The notes beneath the pieces are model-generated. The model searched no databases. It was given only the letters and a program-made list of their open reading frames with translations, and was not told the origin of the DNA. The position numbers and the translations under genes were made by a program. Of a stretch of DNA of 11,377 nt, positions 5,952 through 11,377 are shown in pieces. Position 1 is the stretch's first letter, and each line of letters opens with the position of its first letter. This DNA comes from Eubacteriales bacterium (lineage in GTDB: Bacteria; Bacillota_A; Clostridia; Christensenellales; Aristaeellaceae): the NCBI GenBank assembly GCA_029974035.1, contig JARKQG010000118.1:1-11377 (forward strand), in the 5' to 3' direction.

Positions 5952-6500
5952 TTGGACAACTTCCGCGAAGAGGTTGCCGTCCGGCGCAGCGCAGGCCTCT
6001 ACAATTTCCTGTATGTCCTGGCGTGGCTGGCGATGGCGGTGTTTGCGCTGGTGGCGATGTTTGCGCTCTCCGGCGTCATGGGCATGGTTTCCACGGGCTT
6101 CAGCATCATGCCGATCATACTGCTGGTGGTGTTCGGCGGCGCGGCGTTTCTCATCTACCGCTACAAGGACGAGCTCAAAAGCGAGTACGAATACGTGTTT
6201 ACCAACGGCGATCTGGATGTGAGCAAGGTGCTCAACAACAGCCGCCGCCGCTATCTGACCAGCCTCAACATGAAAAACGTGGAGGCGGCCGGCCCGGTGA
6301 ACGGTTCCGCCTTTAACCGTTACCTCACGATGCAGGGCATCAAAAAGCACAACTGGTTTCTCAATCGGGACGCGCACCTGTACTACTTTTACTTTGTGAA
6401 GTCCGGCGTCAAGCACCTGATGGTGGTGGAGCTGTCAAGCGAGATGGCGGACCTGTGCAAGCGGCCCAACTACATGAATTTCGGCATCTGGCAGGCGTGA
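5952..6500 (+). CDS. Small two-pass membrane protein, DUF6106-like
   Basis: The 182-residue protein has a short charged start, two hydrophobic segments (about 17-41 and 49-69) and a cytosolic part of about 110 residues. After the second segment comes YKDELKSEYEYVFTNGDLDV (71-90), then a basic stretch with NSRRRYL. This order and the EYxFTNGxLDV pattern recall the clostridial DUF6106 family of unknown function; I recognise it from memory, not from a search. The TTG at 5952 is chosen because GGGAGGG (5937-5943) lies 8 bases upstream. An ATG at 5944 is in another frame that gives no sensible protein. It is the first gene of the operon and ends 4 bases before the cysteine desulfurase, so it is always made with it. 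A role in the cell membrane linked to sulfur or wall metabolism is only a guess. Confidence 0.82.
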   Translation: MDNFREEVAVRRSAGLYNFLYVLAWLAMAVFALVAMFALSGVMGMVSTGFSIMPIILLVVFGGAAFLIYRYKDELKSEYEYVFTNGDLDVSKVLNNSRRRYLTSLNMKNVEAAGPVNGSAFNRYLTMQGIKKHNWFLNRDAHLYYFYFVKSGVKHLMVVELSSEMADLCKRPNYMNFGIWQA

Positions 6501-6504
6501 GGGC

Positions 6505-7650
6505 ATGAGGGCGTATCTGGACAACAGCGCCACCACGCGGCCGTCGGAGGGCGTAGTCGAGGCCATGACCCGGGCGATGCGGGACGGATACTTCAATCCG
6601 TCCTCTCTGTATGCGCCGGCGGTGGAGGCGGAGAAGGCGCTTTGCGCTTGCCGCCGGCGGATCGCGCGGGCGCTGGGCGCGGAGGATGCCGTCGTCACCT
6701 TCACTTCCGGCGGCACCGAGGCCAACAATCTGGCGGTTCTGGGCGCGATGGCCGCGCGGCGGGGGCCGGCCCGCGCGCTGGTGGCCGCCACGGAGCACCC
6801 GTCGGTACTGGCCGCGTTTGACGAACTGCGCGCCCTCGGGCACGCCGTGGAGGTTATCCCGGTAGACCGCCTGGGCCAGTTGGACTGGGACGCGCTGGAG
6901 AAGGCTCTGTCGGAGGGCCCGGCGCTGGTCAGCGCCATGCAGGTCAACAACGAAACCGGTGCCGTGCTGGACGCCGAGCGGTTCAGCCGGACGGTGCGGC
7001 GCCTGGCGCCCGGCGCGCTGATCCACGTGGACGGCGTGCAGGGCTTTTTGCGGCTCCCCTTTGACATGGGCTGGGCCGATCTCTACACGCTGTCCGCCCA
7101 CAAGCTGCACGGCCCCAAGGGCGTCGGCGCGCTGGTGGCGGGGCCCCGGGTCCGCATAAAGCCCCGGCAGGTGGGCGGCGGCCAGGAAAGGGGCCTGCGC
7201 TCCGGCACCGAGAACACGCCGGGCATCGCGGGGCTGAAGCGCGCCATTGAGGAAATCGAGGCCATGGGGGACGTGACCGCGCCGCTCCGGGAGAAAAAGC
7301 TGCGCCTCTGGGCGGAGATCCGCCGCGGCGCGCCTGCCGCGGTCGTATTCGGTCCCGCGCCGGAGGCGGGCGCGCCCCACATCCTGAGCGTGGGGTTCCC
7401 CGGGGTGCGCGGCGAAGTGATGCTGCACGCGCTGGAGGGCGACGGGGTGTACGTGTCCACCGGTTCCGCCTGCTCGTCAAAAAAGCGCAGGGTCAGTTCG
7501 GTGCTGCTGGCGATGGGCATCCGGCCGGAGGAGGCCGAATGCGCGGTCCGCTTCAGCCTGTCCCCAAACACCACGGAGGACGAGATCGATTACGCCGCGG
7601 CGCGCGCGGGCGCGCAGTATGCGGTTTTGTCAAAATACTGGAGGCGATGA
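6505..7650 (+). CDS. Cysteine desulfurase, NifS/IscS family
   Basis: This PLP enzyme takes sulfur from L-cysteine, leaving alanine, and carries it as a persulfide to partner proteins. The 381-residue protein shows PLP-site residues H98 (ATEHPSV), D176 and Q179 (HVDGVQG) and the Schiff-base lysine K200 in SAHKLHGPKG. RSGTEN follows at 232-237, and the persulfide cysteine C323 lies in STGSACSSKK. Length is normal. The ATG at 6505 comes 4 bases after the previous stop. thiI starts one base after this gene's stop, matching the known NifZ-ThiI pair of Bacillus subtilis, where a dedicated desulfurase feeds ThiI directly for 4-thiouridine. That is the most likely job here. Supply to TtcA or iron-sulfur assembly is possible, as no scaffold gene (IscU/SufU) is in view. 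Confidence 0.95.
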   Translation: MRAYLDNSATTRPSEGVVEAMTRAMRDGYFNPSSLYAPAVEAEKALCACRRRIARALGAEDAVVTFTSGGTEANNLAVLGAMAARRGPARALVAATEHPSVLAAFDELRALGHAVEVIPVDRLGQLDWDALEKALSEGPALVSAMQVNNETGAVLDAERFSRTVRRLAPGALIHVDGVQGFLRLPFDMGWADLYTLSAHKLHGPKGVGALVAGPRVRIKPRQVGGGQERGLRSGTENTPGIAGLKRAIEEIEAMGDVTAPLREKKLRLWAEIRRGAPAAVVFGPAPEAGAPHILSVGFPGVRGEVMLHALEGDGVYVSTGSACSSKKRRVSSVLLAMGIRPEEAECAVRFSLSPNTTEDEIDYAAARAGAQYAVLSKYWRR

Positions 7651-7651
7651 C

Positions 7652-8815
7652 ATGCGCGACGTGCTGCTCGTGCGCTTTGGGGAGGTTCACCTGAAGGGGC
7701 TGAACCGCCCGTACTTTTTGCGGAAACTGGTGGAGAACATCAAATTTGCGGTGAGGCCGCTGGGTGGCCACGTGTGGATGAGCGACGGCCGCATCTACGT
7801 GTCGGGCGCGCAGGACATGCGCGAGGTCACGGAAAAGGTCTGCCGCGTGTTTGGCGTGTACTCGGTCAGTGTGGCGACGGAACTGGAGAAGGACCTGGAG
7901 GAGATCGCCCGGGCGGTGGTGGCGCTGGCGCGTCCGCTCACGGGCACCTTCAAGATCGAGGCCCGGCGCAGCGACAAGCGGTTTCAGCCCGATTCGATGA
8001 CGATGGGGCGCGAGCTGGGCGGCCGCGTGCTGGAGGCCAACCCAAACCTCAGGGTGGACGTGCACAGGCCCCAGCACAGGATCTCCGTGGAGATTCGCGA
8101 CATGGCCTACGTCTACTGCGGCGAGACCCTCGCCGTGGGCGGTATGCCGCTGGGCACCGGCGGGCGCGCGGCGCTGCTCCTCTCCGGCGGCATCGACAGC
8201 CCCGTGGCGGGCTATCAGATCATGCGCCGGGGCGTGACGCTCCGCGCCATCCACTTCTTCAGTTTCCCCTTCACCAGCGAGCGCGCCCGGCAGAAGGTGA
8301 TCGATCTGGCCGCCATCCTGGGCGCCTACGGCGGCGGAATGCCGGTGGACGTGGTGCCCTTTACAAAAATCCAGATGGAGATCCACGAGAAGTGTCCGGA
8401 CGAGTTCGGCACGCTGATCATGCGCCGGTTCATGATGCGCATCGCGGAGAAGCTGGCGCGGCGGCGCGGCTGCCTGGCGCTGATCACCGGCGAAAACCTG
8501 GGCCAGGTGGCCAGCCAGACCATGGAGGCCCTTGCCGTCACCGACCGGGTGGTGGATATGCCGGTGTTCCGGCCGCTGATCGGGCTGGACAAGCTGGAGA
8601 TTACCCAGATGGCGGAGCGCATCGGCACCTACGAAACCTCGATTCTGCCTTACGAGGACTGCTGCACCGTGTTCACACCGCGCCACCCGGCCACGAAGCC
8701 CCACATCGCGGACATTGAGAAGGCCGAGGCGCTCCTCGATTGCGAAGGGCTGATCGACGAGGCCGTGGCGGGCACCGAAGAGGTCCGCTACTGGGTGCGG
8801 GAGGACGGCGAGTAG
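7652..8815 (+). CDS. thiI: tRNA 4-thiouridine synthetase ThiI
   Basis: ThiI uses ATP to adenylate uridine 8 of tRNA and then adds sulfur; in many bacteria it also helps make the thiazole of thiamine. The 387-residue protein has an N-terminal ferredoxin-like part and THUMP domain (about 1-165), followed by a PP-loop domain with GGMPLGTGG (163-171) and SGGIDS (178-183), and later YEDCCTVFTPRHP. There is no C-terminal rhodanese domain, as in Bacillus and other Bacillota, which fits direct sulfur transfer from the desulfurase encoded just upstream. The ATG at 7652 is chosen because GGAGG (7640-7644) lies 7 bases upstream and the protein then opens with the typical MRDVLLVRFGEVHLKG. An in-frame ATG at 7619 lies inside the desulfurase gene and lacks such support. 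No thiamine genes are nearby, so tRNA modification is the safer role. Confidence 0.96.
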   Translation: MRDVLLVRFGEVHLKGLNRPYFLRKLVENIKFAVRPLGGHVWMSDGRIYVSGAQDMREVTEKVCRVFGVYSVSVATELEKDLEEIARAVVALARPLTGTFKIEARRSDKRFQPDSMTMGRELGGRVLEANPNLRVDVHRPQHRISVEIRDMAYVYCGETLAVGGMPLGTGGRAALLLSGGIDSPVAGYQIMRRGVTLRAIHFFSFPFTSERARQKVIDLAAILGAYGGGMPVDVVPFTKIQMEIHEKCPDEFGTLIMRRFMMRIAEKLARRRGCLALITGENLGQVASQTMEALAVTDRVVDMPVFRPLIGLDKLEITQMAERIGTYETSILPYEDCCTVFTPRHPATKPHIADIEKAEALLDCEGLIDEAVAGTEEVRYWVREDGE

Positions 8816-8837
8816 CGCGCCGCCCGCCGGAGAGGAT

Positions 8838-9986
8838 ATGACATACGAGGACGCCACCGGGCGCTGCTGGCTGGAGGTCGATCTGGACGCCATCCTGGAA
8901 AACCACCGCGCGGCCCGGGCGCTGATGGGGCCGGACGCGGCGGTCGTTCCCGTGCTCAAGGCGGACGCCTATGGCATGGGCGCGGCGGTGGTTGGGAGGC
9001 TTTTGGCGGACGACGGCGCGCGGCTCTTCGCCGTCGCTACCGGCGATGAGGCCGAGCAGTTGATGCGCGCGCTGCCCGGGGACGCGAAGGTGCTGACCAT
9101 GGGGCTTGTCGGCCGGGCGCAGATGGTCCGGCTGATCCGCGCGGGCATGCCGCTGACGCTCTTTTCCGAGCGGCAGGGGATGTCCATCGCGGAGGCGGCC
9201 CGGGCGGCCGGCGAGGCCGCCTGGGTGCATGTGAAGGTGGACACGGGCCTGCACCGGCTGGGGCTCGCGCCGGAGACGGCGGCGGATGCGGTCGCCGAAC
9301 TCATGCAAACCGGCGTCATCCGGGTGGCGGGGCTTTATACGCATCTGGCCATCCATACGGCGGAAACGGACCGGGCGCAGACCGCCAAACTGCGCGAGGT
9401 GCGCGCGGCGTTCCTCGCCCGGGATATCGACGTACCGATGACCCACGCGGTGGACTCCATCGGCATGGCACGCTACCCGGAGGACCACATGGACGCCGCC
9501 CGCGCCGGCGCGTGGCTCTACGGCGTGGCGCCCGCGGGCTTTGACCGCCCGGCGCTGTGCCGGGGCGCGGCGCGCTTCAAGGCGCGCGTCGCCCAGCTGC
9601 GCTACGTAAGGGCGGGGGAACTGGTGGGCTATGATGACGAGCATCCGCTCCCGCGCGACAGCCTGATCGCTACCCTCTCCGCCGGGTATGCGGACGGCTT
9701 TCCTCGGCTCGCCCACGGCCAGGACGTCGAGATTCGCGGCGCGCGGGCGAAGGCCGTGGGCATCGCGTGCATGGACCAGATGATGGCGGACGTGGGCGGC
9801 GTTCCGGGCGTGGAGGAGGGCGACGAGGTGACCTTTGTCGGCGGCACCATCTCCGTGGACGAATACGCCAGGATGGGCCGGCTGAACCGGAACGAGGCGT
9901 GGGCGCGGATTGGCCGGCGCGTGCCCCGCGTCTATTTTGTGAACGGAAGGCCCGCCTTTGCGCGCTCGGAGGTAAACCCGTCATGA
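8838..9986 (+). CDS. alr: Alanine racemase
   Basis: Alanine racemase is a PLP enzyme that turns L-alanine into D-alanine for peptidoglycan. The 382-residue protein shows the PLP lysine K41 in VLKADAYGMGA and the second catalytic residue Y284 in SAGYADGFPR. K133 and R140 lie in VKVDTGLHRLG, H169 in THLA, R223 before AGAWLYG, M312-D313 in CMDQ, and Y366 in RVPRVY. These match the active-site set known from Geobacillus Alr. Two places differ from most family members: HAVDS (203-207) for the usual HAANS, and VGYDDEH (263-269) where a YGR-type motif is common. A racemase with wider or altered amino-acid choice is therefore possible. The ATG at 8838 has GGAGAGG (8829-8835) just upstream, 22 bases after thiI. 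The following gene overlaps its stop by 4 bases. Confidence 0.93.
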   Translation: MTYEDATGRCWLEVDLDAILENHRAARALMGPDAAVVPVLKADAYGMGAAVVGRLLADDGARLFAVATGDEAEQLMRALPGDAKVLTMGLVGRAQMVRLIRAGMPLTLFSERQGMSIAEAARAAGEAAWVHVKVDTGLHRLGLAPETAADAVAELMQTGVIRVAGLYTHLAIHTAETDRAQTAKLREVRAAFLARDIDVPMTHAVDSIGMARYPEDHMDAARAGAWLYGVAPAGFDRPALCRGAARFKARVAQLRYVRAGELVGYDDEHPLPRDSLIATLSAGYADGFPRLAHGQDVEIRGARAKAVGIACMDQMMADVGGVPGVEEGDEVTFVGGTISVDEYARMGRLNRNEAWARIGRRVPRVYFVNGRPAFARSEVNPS

Positions 9987-11167
9987 CCATCGGAGAACTC
10001 TGGAATTTGGCGGAGGCGGCCTTTGACTGGACGGTATCCCTGCGCAGGGCGCTGCACCGGATTCCGGAGCCGGGATTCCGGGAATTCAAAACGCAGAAGC
10101 TGATCTGCGACGCGCTTTCGTCGCTGGACATTCCCTATTCGGCGGAGCGGACGTGGGTGATAACGGACATCGCCGGCGCGCATCCGGGCCGGGTGGTGGC
10201 GCTCAGAGCGGATATCGACGCGCTGCCGGTCGCGGAGCCGGAGGGCTGTCCGTTTCGCTCCACCCACGAGGGCTGGATGCACGCCTGCGGCCACGACGTG
10301 CACACCGCGATCCAGCTGGGTGCCGCGAAGATTCTCGCAGGGCTCAGGGACGGGATGCGCGGCTCGGTGCGGCTCCTCTTCCAGCCTGCGGAGGAGACGG
10401 AGGGCGGCGCCAAGCCCATGGTGGCGGCAGGCGCGCTGGAAAACCCGAGGGTGGATGCCAGCTACGGGTTGCACCTGCAGCCCCGGCTGCCGCTGGGGAC
10501 GGTGGAAACGCGCTTCGGCACGCTGAACGCCTCCACCGACGATGTAATTGTGGACGTATTCGGGCGCGGCGGCCACGCGGCCTATCCGGAGAGCGGCGTG
10601 GACGCCATCGTGTGCGCGGCCCAGGTGGTGATGGCGCTGCAGACGCTGGTGTCCCGCAGCGTATCCCCGCTCCAGAGCGCGGTGCTGTCCTTCGGCGTCG
10701 TCGAGGGCGGCAGGGCGGCCAACGTCCTCTGCGACCGCGTGCGGCTGAAGGGGACGCTGCGCACCGCCGATCCCGAACTTCGCGTTCGGATGCGCGGCCG
10801 CATCCGCGAAATGGCGGAGGGCGTGGCGCGGGCCTTCGGTGCCGCGGCGGACGTAAAAATCATCGAGGGCTACAGCCCGCTGGTAAACCATCCCCGGGAG
10901 ACGGATCTGGTGGTAGATACCGCGAAGGCGCTCTTCGGGCCGCAGAGCGTGCGGATCAAGGAGAGCCCCTCCATGGGCGGCGAAGACTTTTCCTATTTTA
11001 TCGAGCACAACCCCGGCGCATTTTACCACATTGGCTGCACGCCGCCGGAAAAAATGCCCGCACCCGCGCTGCACAGCCCGCTGTTTGATCCGGACGAGCG
11101 GTGCATTTTGACGGGCCTTTTGATGCAGACCGCGCTGGCGCTGCGGGAGACCGGCGCGATGGACTGA
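9983..11167 (+). CDS. M20-family (M20D) metal-dependent amidohydrolase
   Basis: The family removes acyl groups from amino acids or cleaves related amides; members include hippurate hydrolases, N-acyl-amino-acid deacylases and N-acetyl-diaminopimelate deacetylase. The 394-residue protein has RADIDALPV (75-83) and the metal-binding MHACGHDVH (99-107; C102, H104). QPAEETEGGAKPM (134-146) carries the catalytic and metal glutamates, followed by H164 in YGLHLQP, GRGGHAAYP (194-202), the SMGGEDFSYF stretch (330-339) and H364 in LHSPLF. The set is complete, so an active two-metal enzyme is expected. The ATG at 9983 overlaps the alr stop (ATGA) and has GGAGG (9968-9972) 10 bases upstream; the frame is open to 9767, but only inside alr. 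Tight coupling to alr suggests amino-acid or wall-precursor metabolism. Diaminopimelate deacetylation is one option, but no lysine-pathway genes are in view. Confidence 0.9.
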   Translation: MTIGELWNLAEAAFDWTVSLRRALHRIPEPGFREFKTQKLICDALSSLDIPYSAERTWVITDIAGAHPGRVVALRADIDALPVAEPEGCPFRSTHEGWMHACGHDVHTAIQLGAAKILAGLRDGMRGSVRLLFQPAEETEGGAKPMVAAGALENPRVDASYGLHLQPRLPLGTVETRFGTLNASTDDVIVDVFGRGGHAAYPESGVDAIVCAAQVVMALQTLVSRSVSPLQSAVLSFGVVEGGRAANVLCDRVRLKGTLRTADPELRVRMRGRIREMAEGVARAFGAAADVKIIEGYSPLVNHPRETDLVVDTAKALFGPQSVRIKESPSMGGEDFSYFIEHNPGAFYHIGCTPPEKMPAPALHSPLFDPDERCILTGLLMQTALALRETGAMD

Positions 11168-11377
11168 GCGGGGCGCGCGCCCCGGCCCCTTCCATAAGCC
11201 CCATAAAATGGAATGGTGTTTATGCCTGGGCTCAGGCGGGTAATTATCCTGCAAAGGACAAAGCGCATGCCGGGGTGGACCCGGACATGATGAGTCGCAC
11301 CGCGGTCAGCCTGTACGACAGAACCGAGAGGATGATTTTGCCATAGCGGCGGAGCCTTCCGCCCTCAACGTCCCGAT
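11168..11377. other. Non-coding or unassigned stretch at the right edge
   Basis: No convincing gene is visible here. A 16-base perfect palindrome, CGGGGCGCGCGCCCCG (11169-11184), directly follows the last operon gene but has no T tract, so it is a doubtful terminator. Small hairpins occur at 11224-11237 (GCCTG/CAGGC) and 11348-11363 (GGCGGA/TCCGCC). On the minus strand a frame open from the edge ends at TAA (11244-11246), giving about 43 residues of GC-rich codons. It might be the end of a gene lying to the right, but it resembles no family I know. A + strand frame ending at TAG 11344-11346 has no start with a ribosome binding site. Confidence 0.35.

Noticed and set aside
5739..6416. N-terminal extension of the zinc-ribbon protein by up to 226 residues
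   Set aside because: It would run antisense through the DUF6106-like gene and across both promoters. The TTG at 5738 has an ideal ribosome binding site and puts the zinc ribbon at the N-terminus.
7619..7651. Earlier ATG for thiI at 7619
   Set aside because: It lies inside the desulfurase gene without a good ribosome binding site; 7652 has GGAGG at 7 bases and the family's standard N-terminus.
7553..8959. 468-residue minus-strand frame across thiI
   Set aside because: It overlaps three firm genes and has shadow composition (His/Arg/Ala/Gln-rich) without motifs.
9767..9982. Earlier start for the M20 gene at 9767
   Set aside because: The added 72 residues are an Arg/Gly-rich shadow of alr; the ATG at 9983 overlaps the alr stop in the usual coupled way.
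11101..11346. 81-residue + strand frame at the right edge
   Set aside because: Its first part lies within the M20 gene, and no start codon with a ribosome binding site exists after 11167 in that frame.
1..11377. CRISPR array, tRNA/rRNA genes, insertion sequences
   Set aside because: No regularly spaced repeats, no cloverleaf or rRNA-like stretch, and no transposase motif or terminal inverted repeats were seen on either strand.

Overview
The window looks like ordinary chromosome from a GC-rich member of the Bacillota, probably a clostridial lineage. The signs are strong GGAGG-type ribosome binding sites, frequent TTG starts, near-consensus housekeeping promoters, a short ThiI without a rhodanese domain paired with its own NifS-like desulfurase, and a zinc-ribbon/single-membrane-pass envelope protein. 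No RNA gene, insertion sequence, phage gene or CRISPR array is visible. The species cannot be named from the sequence.

Left part (1-2102, + strand): the likely tail of an upstream gene ends in a clear intrinsic terminator. Two more hairpins follow, the last also a terminator. A promoter then serves a TetR-family regulator and, 59 bases further on, a membrane-anchored N-acetylmuramoyl-L-alanine amidase. Both genes have their ribosome binding site inside the loop of an inverted repeat.

Middle part (2153-5833, - strand): a GC-rich hairpin separates the converging amidase and ttcA genes. Read in transcription order, the minus-strand genes are an uncharacterised zinc-ribbon, single-pass membrane protein with a large extracytoplasmic beta-rich part, then the magnesium channel MgtE, then the tRNA 2-thiocytidine enzyme TtcA. 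The zinc-ribbon gene has a perfect consensus promoter. mgtE has its own good promoter, whose -35 box contains the stop codon of the zinc-ribbon gene. mgtE and ttcA are 4 bases apart.

Right part (5892-11167, + strand): a second promoter, divergent from that of the zinc-ribbon gene, drives a tightly packed five-gene operon. The genes are a small two-pass membrane protein (DUF6106-like), a NifS-type cysteine desulfurase, ThiI (4-thiouridine in tRNA), an alanine racemase and an M20-family amidohydrolase. The desulfurase very likely supplies sulfur to ThiI, and together with TtcA the window holds two tRNA thiolation enzymes. The racemase, the amidase and probably the M20 enzyme point to cell-wall and amino-acid metabolism. 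The last 210 bases hold no gene I can support.

I found no clear new defence or mobile system. The least explained items are the zinc-ribbon envelope protein with its divergent promoter region, the DUF6106-like protein leading a sulfur/cell-wall operon, and the hairpin cluster at the left end.
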